A DNA stretch of 64,000 nt. Origin: FEN-1279 sp964501535. Lineage in GTDB: Bacteria > Bacteroidota > Ignavibacteria > Tepidaquicellales > Tepidaquicellaceae. A program made the translations under genes and the position numbers. The number at the start of each line of letters is the position of its first letter. Position 1 is the first letter of the stretch. The notes beneath the pieces were generated by a model. It was not told where the DNA came from and searched no databases. It saw only the letters and a list, made by a program, of their open reading frames with translations. Of the stretch, positions 32,554 to 41,857 are shown piece after piece. The stretch covers positions 310,001 to 374,000 of the forward strand of contig CAZCSV010000002.1 of assembly GCA_964501535.1 (NCBI GenBank). The letters run 5' to 3'.

Positions 32554-33314
32554 AAATTAAAATAGTAGGTTCGGGGACATCACAGGGAATACCAATCATA
32601 GGATGCAAATGTGATACATGTCTTTCGGATAATCCGAAGGATAAAAGGCTTAGAGCCTCGGCTTACATAGAGGTGAACGGGGTTAAAATTTTAATCGATA
32701 CTTCGATTGATTTCAGGCAGCAGATGCTTAGAGCGGGAATAACCGACCTGGATGCGGTGTTGTTTACCCATCACCACGTCGACCACATTTTCGGAATGGA
32801 CGACCTCAGACAGATAAATCAGAGGCACAAAAAATTTATAGATATATACGGGAACAAGCTGACTCTTAATGAGATAAAAATCACTTTCAGGTATGCTCTG
32901 GATGAAGAACTGAAAAGTTATTGGTGTGTTCCGCTTGTGAATTTCAATTATATATCCAACAAGAATTTTACCGTCAGCGGAATCGAAATAATTCCGATAG
33001 AGGTCTATCACGGCAGGATAAAAATATTCGGCTACAGAATCGGAAATTTCGCATACATAACCGATGCGAGTAAAATCCCTGAAGAGGAGATAGAGAAGCT
33101 TTACAATCTGGATGTGCTGATTTTGAATTCTCTGAGAAGGGCTCCGCACCCGACACATTTTAATCTGGAGCAGGCAACTGAGATAGCGTTAAAAGTAAAA
33201 CCGAAAAAAACATATTTCACTCATATCACGCATGATTTGAAGCACGATGAAATGAATGCTTCCTTGCCTGAAAATATTGAACTGGGTTATGACGGACTGG
33301 AGTTAGAAATTTAA
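32550..33314 (+). CDS. Metallo-beta-lactamase-fold hydrolase, PhnP-like
   Basis: A 254-residue MBL-fold enzyme. Metal ligands sit in the core motif THHHVDHIFGMDD, with further ligands likely at the His of EVYHG, the Asp of YITDAS and the His of YFTHITHD. The N-terminal GSGTSQGIPIIGCKCDTC carries the CxC-type cysteines seen in PhnP-related cyclic phosphodiesterases. The enzyme probably cleaves a phosphodiester such as a cyclic ribose phosphate or nucleotide; no phn genes are nearby, so the substrate is open. Confidence 0.9.
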   Translation: MKIKIVGSGTSQGIPIIGCKCDTCLSDNPKDKRLRASAYIEVNGVKILIDTSIDFRQQMLRAGITDLDAVLFTHHHVDHIFGMDDLRQINQRHKKFIDIYGNKLTLNEIKITFRYALDEELKSYWCVPLVNFNYISNKNFTVSGIEIIPIEVYHGRIKIFGYRIGNFAYITDASKIPEEEIEKLYNLDVLILNSLRRAPHPTHFNLEQATEIALKVKPKKTYFTHITHDLKHDEMNASLPENIELGYDGLELEI

Positions 33315-33367
33315 AAACTTGAAATAAAAACATTTAGTGTCGATTTAAAGATATATTAAAAAAGAAA

Positions 33368-34135
33368 ATGAAAAATACTTTATACAAAGCCGCAATTGAA
33401 TCCGGGAAAATAATAAAGGAATATTTCGAAGGTTCGTTTAAAATAGAAAGCAAGGATATAATTTCAAATTTGGTAACGGAGGTCGACAAGAAATCCGAAG
33501 CGAAAATTATAGAAATCATCGAAGCCGATTTCCCTTCACATAATATTTTATCGGAAGAAATTGGTGCATTGAATACGGATTCCGAATTCAAGTGGGTAAT
33601 TGACCCTATAGACGGGACAATTAATTACGCTCATAAGATTCCCATCTGCTGTGTATCGATAGGCATAGAGAAAGCGAAAGAGATTATTTACGGATTGATA
33701 TACAATCCGATTGACGGTGAAATGTTTTATGCGGAAAAAGGAAAGGGTGCGTTTTATAATGACGAGAAGATTTCGGTATCGAAAGAAAGCAATCTGAAAA
33801 AATCGTTGCTTGTCACGGGGTTTCCTTATGTTTCAAAAAACTGTCCTTACAAACCCGTGGAGTCCTTTTCAAGGTTTTTAAATATGGATATACCGATAAG
33901 AAGGCTTGGTTCTGCCGCACTGGATTTGTGCTGGACTGCGCTGGGCAGGTTTGACGGCTTCTGGGAATATAATTTAAATCCGTGGGATGTTGCCGCCGGA
34001 TATTTGATTATGACAGAAGCAGGAGGAAAAGTTACGGATTTTAAAGGCGAAAAATTCTCGATTTACGGTAAAGAAATTCTTGCAACGAACGGGCTGATTC
34101 ACGACCAGATGCTTGAAGTTCTGAGGAGTTTATAG
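33368..34135 (+). CDS. Inositol monophosphatase-family phosphatase
   Basis: A 255-residue magnesium-dependent phosphatase. The three metal-binding motifs are present: SEEIG (Glu pair), DPIDGTINYAH (Asp, Ile, Asp) and WDVAAGYLIMTEAGG. It hydrolyses inositol phosphate, or possibly a similar phosphorylated sugar or adenosine bisphosphate. SuhB/IMPase is the best match by motif, but the family is hard to split by eye. It sits 53 bases after the MBL-fold gene and converges on ribH. Confidence 0.9.
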   Translation: MKNTLYKAAIESGKIIKEYFEGSFKIESKDIISNLVTEVDKKSEAKIIEIIEADFPSHNILSEEIGALNTDSEFKWVIDPIDGTINYAHKIPICCVSIGIEKAKEIIYGLIYNPIDGEMFYAEKGKGAFYNDEKISVSKESNLKKSLLVTGFPYVSKNCPYKPVESFSRFLNMDIPIRRLGSAALDLCWTALGRFDGFWEYNLNPWDVAAGYLIMTEAGGKVTDFKGEKFSIYGKEILATNGLIHDQMLEVLRSL

Positions 34136-34170
34136 AGCACGAATCCTATAAAATTAACTGAAAGAAAACT

Positions 34171-34632
34171 TCATAAAGTTTTAATCAATTTAATCGAATC
34201 AAGAAGCGCAAGACCGGCTTCGAATCCTTTATTTGTGTCTTCGTTGCAGGGATTCATTTCGCTGCGGGCGAAAGCCTGTTCTGGAGTATAGCAGGTAAGC
34301 ACCCCGAATGCAATAGGGATTTCATATTCAAGGTTTAGTCGTGCAATGTTGTGTGAAACTGCATCCGATATATATTCGAAATGAGCTGTTTCACCTTTTA
34401 TCACGCATCCGAGTGCAATGATTCCGTCGAATTTATTTTTTCCTTTTTTCCTGCACAGTTTTTTTAATATAAGCGGAATTTCGAAAGCGCCGGGCGCATA
34501 ATAAACTTTTATGTTTTTATCCCTTATTTTATTTTGCTTCAGTGCAGTCATCGCACCGGACAGCAGGTTTGAAGTAATCACTTCGTTAAACTTACTTACA
34601 ACTACGGCGATTTTAATATTTTCGGTTTTCAT
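34171..34632 (-). CDS. ribH: 6,7-dimethyl-8-ribityllumazine synthase
   Basis: A 153-residue enzyme that forms 6,7-dimethyl-8-ribityllumazine from 5-amino-6-ribitylaminouracil and dihydroxybutanone phosphate, the penultimate step of riboflavin synthesis. Motifs are FNEVITSNLLSGA, VYYAPGAFEIPL and GCVIKGETAHFEYISDAVSHNIARL with the conserved His, and the C-terminus is of normal length. It is encoded immediately after the PHP-domain gene with no intergenic base, indicating one transcript. Other rib genes are not in the window. Confidence 0.96.
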   Translation of the reverse strand: MKTENIKIAVVVSKFNEVITSNLLSGAMTALKQNKIRDKNIKVYYAPGAFEIPLILKKLCRKKGKNKFDGIIALGCVIKGETAHFEYISDAVSHNIARLNLEYEIPIAFGVLTCYTPEQAFARSEMNPCNEDTNKGFEAGLALLDSIKLIKTL

Positions 34633-35472
34633 TTAATACAGTCTCCTCTTCATATTTACTATTTCTTTATCTGTAACATAAAATGTACCGAAGTTTTCTA
34701 TATCTGTTTTTACGATTCCGTGGAAGTCAGAGCCGCCGCTTACGAGGAGGTAGTTCTGAGCGGCAATCTGTTCGAAGTAATGCATATCGGTATATGTATG
34801 CGAAGGATGAATCATTTCTATTCCGTCGACTCCCGCATCTATAATTTTCTGGATTTGTGTATTTTTAAAATATTTTCCGGGGTGAGCAATGAATGACAGA
34901 CCTCCCAAATCCGAAATTAAATTCAGAACCTTCTTTAAATCGGGATTAGGTTTTTTCACGTATGCAGGTTTTCCGTCACCAATGAATCTGATAAATGCAT
35001 CGACATAATTTTTTACAAATTTAATATTTACCATTTCGAGCGCTAGATGTGGTCTACCGAGCGTTACACTTGAGGAATATTGACCGATAAACTTCTCCGC
35101 ATTAATGATGCAGTTCAGCTGTTTGAGCCTGTATATCATCTGTCTTAATCTTTCTATGCGGGAATTTCTTATACCCTCGATAAAATCCACGAGTGATGAA
35201 TCTTTATAATCGATAAAATAAGCTAAAATATGGACTTCTTTATCCTCGAAGTCGGTGCTGAATTCAATTCCCGGAATCACTTCAATGCCGTATTTATCGG
35301 ATGAATTAATAGCTATATCGATTGCATTTATGTTATCATGGTCGGTAATACTAATTACAGAAAATCCTGCTTCTTTTGCCTTCTTAAGTATTTCTATCGG
35401 TGAATACTTTCCGTCGGAAAAATTTGAATGTATATGTAAGTCAGCTTTAATATTTTTCCTTGTAACAGTCAT
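34633..35472 (-). CDS. PHP-domain phosphoesterase, YciV/RNase AM-like
   Basis: A 279-residue PHP-domain protein. Metal-binding motifs are DLHIHSNFSDGKYSP, ITDHDNI, PGIEFS, IAHPGKY and SGGSDFHG. The pattern and length match YciV-type 3',5'-nucleoside bisphosphate phosphatases and RNase AM 5'-3' exonucleases; a histidinol-phosphatase role is less likely. It directly abuts ribH on the same strand. It is divergent from ddl. Confidence 0.88.
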   Translation of the reverse strand: MTVTRKNIKADLHIHSNFSDGKYSPIEILKKAKEAGFSVISITDHDNINAIDIAINSSDKYGIEVIPGIEFSTDFEDKEVHILAYFIDYKDSSLVDFIEGIRNSRIERLRQMIYRLKQLNCIINAEKFIGQYSSSVTLGRPHLALEMVNIKFVKNYVDAFIRFIGDGKPAYVKKPNPDLKKVLNLISDLGGLSFIAHPGKYFKNTQIQKIIDAGVDGIEMIHPSHTYTDMHYFEQIAAQNYLLVSGGSDFHGIVKTDIENFGTFYVTDKEIVNMKRRLY

Positions 35473-35645
35473 ATATGATATTTAAAGATAAATTTTATTA
35501 TTATTTGATTAAAGTCAATTATAATCAAATTTTTAAAAAGTCTGAAATTAATTAATATTTATTGTTTTTTTGGAAAAAATTATGATAAAATTCATTATTT
35601 TAATAGATATTTAAAATCATTATATTAAAAGATTTGATAAATGGA

Positions 35646-36665
35646 ATGAATATAGCTTTAATAGCAGGCGGAATTTCATCTGAAAGGGATGTTTCACTTA
35701 CATCCGGCAGGGCAATTTTAAAGGCATTAAGGGAAAACGGGCATAATGTAAAGGTTATTGACCCTATTTATGGAAAAAAGGAAATCAGCGAAGAAGTTAT
35801 TTTCAAAAACCTTGTTTCTTCGCAGTATCCGACTTATGAAGCGATGCAGGTTCTTTTAAAGAAGTCAAGGCGAAAGGTGATAGAGTGTATTAACTCCGGT
35901 CTATTTGATGATATTGATTTGGCATTTATTGGCTTGCACGGAAAATACGGGGAGGACGGAAGAATTCAAACATTGCTTGATTTAAGAGGAATTAAATTTA
36001 CAGGTTCCGATATACTGTCATCAGCCGCAGCAATGGATAAAAATGTTGCAAAGATGGTATTCAGGTACAATAATATACCTACAGCAGACTGGATAATGCT
36101 TCAAAAGCAGGATAATGCAGGAATCGAAGATGTTTTAAGAAGAATATCGTTGCCTTTCGTCATCAAACCGAATGATGAGGGTAGCACCGTTGGTCTTACT
36201 GTAGTAAATGATGAATCCGGAATTTCTGGAGCAATAGAGCTTGCTTTCAAATATACGGATAAAATAATGGTCGAGAAATACATTAAAGGCAGGGAGCTGA
36301 CAGTATCTATATTGGGTGATACGGCATATCCTCTGATCGAAATAAAGCCGAAAGAAGGATTTTATGATTATTTTCACAAATATACCAAGGGCATGACAGA
36401 ATATATTTGTCCTGCGGAAGTAAAGGAAGAAACAAGTGAAAAAGCTCAGGAAATTGCTTTAAAAGCATATCATTCGCTCGGATGTTCCGTATATTCAAGA
36501 GTAGATTTCTTATTGGGCGATAACGAAGAGTTGCATTGTCTGGAGGTAAATACATTACCTGGGATGACGGAGCTGTCGCTGGTTCCTAAAGCTGTAAAAG
36601 CAAGAGGAATGGAATTTAATGAATTAATAGAGAATATAATCAGGTTATCCTTAAGGAATTACTGA
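35646..36665 (+). CDS. ddl: D-alanine-D-alanine ligase
   Basis: A 339-residue ATP-grasp enzyme that makes the D-Ala-D-Ala dipeptide for peptidoglycan. Visible are AGGISSERDVSLTSGRAI at the N-terminus, GLHGKYGEDGRIQTLLDLRGIKFTGSDI, the ATP-grasp core VIKPNDEGSTVGL, VEKYIKGRELTVSIL, and the metal-binding ending CLEVNTLPGMTELSLVPKA. The ATG at 35646 is preferred over an in-frame TTG four codons earlier. It leads a nine-gene envelope operon. The next start lies one base after its stop. Confidence 0.95.
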   Translation: MNIALIAGGISSERDVSLTSGRAILKALRENGHNVKVIDPIYGKKEISEEVIFKNLVSSQYPTYEAMQVLLKKSRRKVIECINSGLFDDIDLAFIGLHGKYGEDGRIQTLLDLRGIKFTGSDILSSAAAMDKNVAKMVFRYNNIPTADWIMLQKQDNAGIEDVLRRISLPFVIKPNDEGSTVGLTVVNDESGISGAIELAFKYTDKIMVEKYIKGRELTVSILGDTAYPLIEIKPKEGFYDYFHKYTKGMTEYICPAEVKEETSEKAQEIALKAYHSLGCSVYSRVDFLLGDNEELHCLEVNTLPGMTELSLVPKAVKARGMEFNELIENIIRLSLRNY

Positions 36666-36666
36666 A

Positions 36667-37011
36667 ATGTTTGAGGAAAAAGAGGAAATAGAAGATGGTC
36701 TTATAAAAAAAATCGCAAGGTTTTTTAAATACAACAAATTGGCTTTATTTTTTTCCCTTATAATAATTGCTCATATCGGACTTGCAGTTTTTGGAAGCAA
36801 GGGATTATTAACAAGAATCAGACTTGAATCCGAGAGGAAGCAGCTGGAAAAACAGTTACAGGAAGAATGGAAAAAGGGTGAGGATATGAAGAAAGAGATA
36901 AATGAAATTAATACATCGGATAAAAAAATAGAAAAGATTGCAAGGGAAAAATACGGAATGACAAAAGACGGTGAAAAAATTATAAAAATAAAAGTTGACA
37001 GTACAAAGTAA
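36667..37011 (+). CDS. Septum formation initiator protein, FtsB/DivIC-type
   Basis: A 114-residue bitopic membrane protein. A short cytoplasmic N-terminus is followed by one helix (about residues 22-42) and a long coiled coil (LTRIRLESERKQLEKQLQ onwards), ending in IEKIAREKYGMTKDGEKII, the usual DivIC-family tail. It takes part in the FtsQBL-type division complex that activates septal wall synthesis. Its position between ddl and trpS in an envelope operon supports this. Confidence 0.85.
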   Translation: MFEEKEEIEDGLIKKIARFFKYNKLALFFSLIIIAHIGLAVFGSKGLLTRIRLESERKQLEKQLQEEWKKGEDMKKEINEINTSDKKIEKIAREKYGMTKDGEKIIKIKVDSTK

Positions 37012-37018
37012 AAAAGTA

Positions 37019-38017
37019 ATGAACAGCAATAAGATAATTTTATCGGGAATGCGACCAACGGGTAAATTGCATATCGGTCATTATGTCGGAGCACTGGAAA
37101 ATTGGGTGCATTTGCAGGACTCATATCATAACTATCATTTGATAGCGGACTATCATAATCTGACAACGAATCTGGACACATCCAGTATTTATGATGATAC
37201 GATTAATATGGTTATTGATTGGATTGCAAGCGGTATTGACCCTGATTCTTCACCGATTTTCAGGCAATCTCAGGTAAAAGAGCACACAGAATTATTTTTA
37301 ATCTTTTCGATGCTGATTACTAAAGCAAGATTGGAAAAAAATCCTACGTTAAAGGACCAGATAAGAGATATGAACCTGCAGAGTATTACGTACGGACATT
37401 TGGGTTATCCCGTATTGCAGGCCGCGGATATATTGCTTTATAAAGGAGACCTTGTTCCGGTTGGGGAAGACCAGGTCCCGCATGTTGAAATTACCAGACA
37501 CATTGCAGGATTATTCAATGAGCAATATTCATTGCCCGACGGAAAAAAAATATTTCCCGTGCCCGAGCCAAAAATAACGAAATTTGCAAGGTTACCCGGA
37601 CTGGACGGAAAGGCAAAAATGAGCAAATCACTCGGAAATACCATTTTAATCTCGGACGGTGAGGAAGAAATCAAGAATAAAATTAAAAAGGCATTTACCG
37701 ACCCGAATAAACTCAGAAAAGGTGATAAAGGAGAGCCTGATATTTGTCTGATATTTACTTATCATAATAAGTTTAATCAAAGCGAGGTAAAGGCGATTCG
37801 GGAAGGATGCAGCAGCGGAACATTGGGCTGTTTTGATTGTAAAATGAATATAGCGAATAAGATAACGGAATACTTTGCTCCGGTTCGGCAAAAGAGAAGT
37901 GAATTGGAGAAAAATATTGATTATATTAAAAATGTTTTAAGCGAAGGAGAGAGAAAAGCTAAAGTTGTAGCAGTAAATACAATGTCACAGGTAAGAGAAG
38001 CAATGAAATTCGGATAA
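37019..38017 (+). CDS. trpS: Tryptophanyl-tRNA synthetase
   Basis: A 332-residue class I aminoacyl-tRNA synthetase. The HIGH motif appears as LHIGHYVGA near residue 17 and KMSKS as KAKMSKSLGNT near residue 200, both bounding the Rossmann catalytic domain. GMRPTGKLHIGH and the DQVPHVEITR segment are typical of bacterial TrpRS. The ATG at 37019 was chosen, 7 bases after the previous stop; an upstream start at 36995 would overlap the DivIC-type gene. Its place in the envelope operon is an accident of synteny rather than function. Confidence 0.95.
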   Translation: MNSNKIILSGMRPTGKLHIGHYVGALENWVHLQDSYHNYHLIADYHNLTTNLDTSSIYDDTINMVIDWIASGIDPDSSPIFRQSQVKEHTELFLIFSMLITKARLEKNPTLKDQIRDMNLQSITYGHLGYPVLQAADILLYKGDLVPVGEDQVPHVEITRHIAGLFNEQYSLPDGKKIFPVPEPKITKFARLPGLDGKAKMSKSLGNTILISDGEEEIKNKIKKAFTDPNKLRKGDKGEPDICLIFTYHNKFNQSEVKAIREGCSSGTLGCFDCKMNIANKITEYFAPVRQKRSELEKNIDYIKNVLSEGERKAKVVAVNTMSQVREAMKFG

Positions 38018-38044
38018 AAATAAAAAAAATTAATTTATAATAAA

Positions 38045-38821
38045 TTGATTGAACCGACGAAAAAAGACAAAGCGATACAGGATAGATTAAAAGAATCCGG
38101 AGAGATTCCGAAGCACATTGCCATCATCATGGACGGGAATGGCAGATGGGCAAAGGCAAGAAACAAATCAAGAATATTCGGACACAGGCAGGGCGTAACA
38201 TCGGTCAGGGATATCGTAGAATGCTGCGGACAGATTGGGGTGAAGTATCTGACATTATATACATTTTCAACCGAAAACTGGAAAAGGCCCAAGACGGAAG
38301 TTTCGATATTAATGAAGCTTCTGATAAAATCTCTGAGGGACGAAACCGACAGGTTAAATGAGAATAATGTAAGGCTGTTCGCCATCGGGGATTTGAAATC
38401 ACTTCCGGAAAATGTTTATTATGAGATGCTTGATGCGATAGAAAAAACGAAGAATAATAAGTTGATGACATTGACACTTGCAATCAGTTACAGCGGAAGA
38501 TGGGATATATTGAATGCAATTAAAAATATTTCTGAAGATATAAAGAGATCAAAAATTAATTCGGAACAGATAAACGAAAAATTATTCTCACAATATTTAA
38601 CAACAAGTTCATTGCCTGACCCCGATTTGTTAATCAGAACGGGGAGTGAATTCAGAATCAGTAATTTTCTGCTCTGGGAACTGGCTTATACCGAAATTTA
38701 TATAGATAAAATTTTCTGGCCTGAATTCAGAAGAGTGCATTTATATGAAGCGATAAAAGAGTATCAGAAGCGTGAAAGGAGATTTGGAATGGTAAGCGAA
38801 CAATTAAAAACAAAAAAGTAA
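38045..38821 (+). CDS. uppS: Undecaprenyl diphosphate synthase (isoprenyl transferase)
   Basis: A 258-residue cis-prenyltransferase that builds the C55 lipid carrier for peptidoglycan and O-antigen. The family signature is complete: HIAIIMDGNGRWAKARNKSR with the catalytic Asp, GHRQGVTSVRDIVECC, LTLYTFSTENWKRP, and the C-terminal DPDLLIRTGSEFRISNFLLWELAYTEIY. The start is TTG (38045); no ATG lies in a sensible position upstream. The gene sits 27 bases after trpS and 13 before bamA. Confidence 0.95.
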   Translation: MIEPTKKDKAIQDRLKESGEIPKHIAIIMDGNGRWAKARNKSRIFGHRQGVTSVRDIVECCGQIGVKYLTLYTFSTENWKRPKTEVSILMKLLIKSLRDETDRLNENNVRLFAIGDLKSLPENVYYEMLDAIEKTKNNKLMTLTLAISYSGRWDILNAIKNISEDIKRSKINSEQINEKLFSQYLTTSSLPDPDLLIRTGSEFRISNFLLWELAYTEIYIDKIFWPEFRRVHLYEAIKEYQKRERRFGMVSEQLKTKK

Positions 38822-38834
38822 AAAAATCAATCAA

Positions 38835-41204
38835 ATGAGTTTTAAAGCTGTCATTAAAATATCAGTAATATTATTCTTCTCGTTATTAATAATTAAAGGA
38901 ACATCTTTTGCACAGGATGAAACGGTACCAGAGTTATACAGGATTGCGAGCATTACTATAACAGGTAATAAGTTCTATGATTCAAGAACAATAGTGAATT
39001 ATTCAGGTCTAAGAGAAAATATGGAAATAACAATACCGTCGGACGAAACAAGGGACGCAATCAAAAAACTTTGGAGCCTCGGATTATTTTCGAATATTTC
39101 ACTCTATGTGGATAAAAAATTCGGTAAGGATATATATCTGGTGATACAGGTTCAGGAGTTACCGCGAATCGAAGGGATTGAGATTACGGGCAATGATAAG
39201 ATATCAACAAGCGATTTGAAGGAAAAAATTGGATTGACCACAGGTGAAGTCGTGCAGGAGCAAAAGCTTAAGGATATTGAGCATAATCTTGTAAAATATT
39301 ATATAGAAGAAGGGTATTCTCTTGCTGAGGTGAAGGTCGATAAACTGATTTCCTCTAATAACGAAGCCAGGATTAGGATAAAAGTAAGGGAGGGGAGTAA
39401 GCTGACTGTAAGAGAGATAAGTTTTTCGGGGAATAAAGAGCTGACGGAAAAAGAACTCATAAAATCGATGGAGAATACATCAGAAAAGAAGTGGTGGAAA
39501 TTCTGGGATGGAGCGACGTTCGATAAAAGCAAGTTCGAGGAAGACAAACAATACATAATAATGTACTGCAGAGAGAAAGGATATAAAGATGCTGAAATAA
39601 CAGGCGACGAATTAAAATTATCGGCGGATAAGGAAGACGTATATATCAAACTGAAAATAGATGAAGGTAAAAAATTTAATATAAACAGGATAACATTTGA
39701 GGGTAATAAAATATATTCGGATTCTTTATTGCGGCAGAGATTGGATATGAGAAAGGGGGATGTATATAATTACAGGAAATTCCAGATGAATTTATATGGT
39801 AATGAGGCAGAAACCGATATAAGTGCTTTATATTATGACAATGGTTATCTGAGTTATAATGCAGATGTTGAGGAAAAAGTTATCGATAAAAATAAAGTCG
39901 ATTTAAAAATTAAGATTACGGAAAATAACCAGTTCAGGTTTGGTCTGATTAGTTTCGAAGGGAATGACAAGACGCAGGATAAGGTTTTAAGGAGAGAGTT
40001 ATATACGATTCCCGGAGATTTTTTCAACAGAGGAAACGTAAAGAGAAGCATGCAGCAGTTAAATGCGCTTAACTATTTTAATTCGGAAAAGCTTAATCAG
40101 GATATTACCCTGGAGAATGACTCCGTTGTGAACATTAAATATATTGTTGAAGAGCGTTCATCGGATCAGTTCAATGCATCGGTAGGTTACAGCGGAAGTT
40201 TCGGTATGACAGGCTCGCTCGGGTTAACATTTAACAATTTCGATATAATGCATCCGTTTTCTGGTGGAGCGGGTCAGATGTTGAATTTCACCTGGCAGTT
40301 CGGTGAAGCTGGCTCTTACAGAACGTTTAACATAGGTTTTCAGGAACCCTGGTTTTTGAATACTCCCACCGCACTTGGCTTTAACCTGTTCGATACGCGG
40401 ACAAATTATTATTATGACATACGGGAAACAGGTCTTTCCGTGAATTTCGGAAGGAGATTTAAATTTCCCGACGATTATTTCAGAGGCGATTGGACATTGA
40501 AATATCAGAGAACAGATGTGATAGACGGTGGTGGCTATTATCAGACAGGTTTAAGAAATCAAATAAGCGTAAGACAGATAATATCGCGTTCCACTGTTTT
40601 CGACCCTCTGTTTCCCTTAACCGGAACGAAAATTGCAAACTCAACGGAACTTTCAGGCGGTCCTTTTTTGCCGGGGAATATAAATTTTATAAAAAATATA
40701 TTTTCGACTGAGACATATACACCTCTGATAAGAAATCAGAAATTGGTTTTATATACGAATTTTAATTTTTCTTTCGTTAATTCCATTCAGGGTGATACAT
40801 ATATACCTCCGACAGAACTGTTTTACATGGGTGGTAACGGTCTGGCTTATAACACGATTGCTTTGAGAGGTTATGACGACAGAAATATCGGACCTAAAAA
40901 TTCTTATTATAACCCTGTCGGCGGTAAAGTTGCAATTAAGTACGGGCTTGAATTGAGATATCCCTTATCACTGGATCCGTTTCCGATTTTTGCTCTGATA
41001 TTTGCCGAAGCGGGAAATGTCTGGACCGATATATCGAAGACCGACCCTTTTGATTTAAGAAGGTCGATAGGTTTTGGAACGAGATTATATTTACCTGCCG
41101 TCGGTCTTGTGGGATTCGACTTTGGTTATGGCTTCGACAGGAAAATAGAGGACAGGGAAGACCCCAAGCTAATATTCCACTTCCAGTTTGGCAGGGGTTT
41201 TTAG
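38835..41204 (+). CDS. bamA: Outer-membrane protein assembly factor BamA (Omp85)
   Basis: A 789-residue outer-membrane protein that inserts beta-barrel proteins. Residues 1-26 form a signal peptide. Five POTRA domains fill about residues 30-440; examples of their strand motifs are ITITGNKFYDSRTIVNYSGL, IEITGNDKISTSDL, ISFSGNKELTEKEL, ITFEGNKIYSDSLL and ISFEGNDKTQDKVL. The Omp85 barrel follows from about residue 443 and ends in FHFQFGRGF with a C-terminal aromatic residue. Its position before two Skp-like chaperone genes and the lpx genes is the classic order. Confidence 0.95.
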   Translation: MSFKAVIKISVILFFSLLIIKGTSFAQDETVPELYRIASITITGNKFYDSRTIVNYSGLRENMEITIPSDETRDAIKKLWSLGLFSNISLYVDKKFGKDIYLVIQVQELPRIEGIEITGNDKISTSDLKEKIGLTTGEVVQEQKLKDIEHNLVKYYIEEGYSLAEVKVDKLISSNNEARIRIKVREGSKLTVREISFSGNKELTEKELIKSMENTSEKKWWKFWDGATFDKSKFEEDKQYIIMYCREKGYKDAEITGDELKLSADKEDVYIKLKIDEGKKFNINRITFEGNKIYSDSLLRQRLDMRKGDVYNYRKFQMNLYGNEAETDISALYYDNGYLSYNADVEEKVIDKNKVDLKIKITENNQFRFGLISFEGNDKTQDKVLRRELYTIPGDFFNRGNVKRSMQQLNALNYFNSEKLNQDITLENDSVVNIKYIVEERSSDQFNASVGYSGSFGMTGSLGLTFNNFDIMHPFSGGAGQMLNFTWQFGEAGSYRTFNIGFQEPWFLNTPTALGFNLFDTRTNYYYDIRETGLSVNFGRRFKFPDDYFRGDWTLKYQRTDVIDGGGYYQTGLRNQISVRQIISRSTVFDPLFPLTGTKIANSTELSGGPFLPGNINFIKNIFSTETYTPLIRNQKLVLYTNFNFSFVNSIQGDTYIPPTELFYMGGNGLAYNTIALRGYDDRNIGPKNSYYNPVGGKVAIKYGLELRYPLSLDPFPIFALIFAEAGNVWTDISKTDPFDLRRSIGFGTRLYLPAVGLVGFDFGYGFDRKIEDREDPKLIFHFQFGRGF

Positions 41205-41270
41205 AAATGAAGGTTTGAAATTTCAAATAAACAGATAATAAACAAATTAAAAATATAAGGAGATAATTTC

Positions 41271-41831
41271 TTGAAAGTATTAAACGTAAGACATTTGTTT
41301 TTTTTAGTGGGATTGCTTTTTTTTGTTTCATCATTTTCATATTCACAGATAAAAATCGGTTATGTGGACAGAGACGGAATAATAAAACAGATGCCTGAAT
41401 ATAAAAGGGTAGAGGATGAATATCAGGCATATGCAAAATTATTCGCAGATACTCTGCAGACAAAAGAAACCGAATTAAAGACCAAGGCGGAAGCATTCAA
41501 AAAAAGATATGAGGATGCGCAAAAGCTGGTTGAATCGGGGCAGGTGAAATCGGATGCAGAATTAAAAAAATTAAGCGATGAGATTGCAGATTTGCAGAAA
41601 GAATTGCAGGTATTGGATGATGCACTAACGGTATACAAACAAAAAGTACAAAACGAATTGATACAAAGACAATCTGAACTGCTGAAGCCGTTAATAGAAA
41701 AAATGACAAAAACCGTAGAAGCTGTTGCTAAAGAGCTGAAAATTAATTTTGTGTTTAATAAGACTGATGATTTGATATACGGAGACAAAGAAGCCGACAT
41801 TACTTTTAAAGTTCTTGATAAATTAAAATAA
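41271..41831 (+). CDS. OmpH/Skp-family periplasmic chaperone, copy 1
   Basis: A 186-residue exported protein with a signal peptide (residues 1-25, ending near YSQ). It then has the OmpH opening IKIGYVDRDGIIKQMPEYK and a long helical coiled coil (about residues 50-150) forming the tentacles that hold unfolded outer-membrane proteins. The start is TTG, after an AGGAGA ribosome site. It follows bamA, which fits its chaperone role. The next gene is a second, diverged copy. Confidence 0.9.
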   Translation: MKVLNVRHLFFLVGLLFFVSSFSYSQIKIGYVDRDGIIKQMPEYKRVEDEYQAYAKLFADTLQTKETELKTKAEAFKKRYEDAQKLVESGQVKSDAELKKLSDEIADLQKELQVLDDALTVYKQKVQNELIQRQSELLKPLIEKMTKTVEAVAKELKINFVFNKTDDLIYGDKEADITFKVLDKLK

Positions 41832-41857
41832 TTTCTTTTAATTTTAATAATATTAAA

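Noticed and set aside
32691..33158. A 155-residue minus-strand frame opposite the MBL-fold hydrolase
   Set aside because: It lies entirely antisense to a gene with clear catalytic motifs, has no recognisable domain, and its codon pattern follows the opposite strand.
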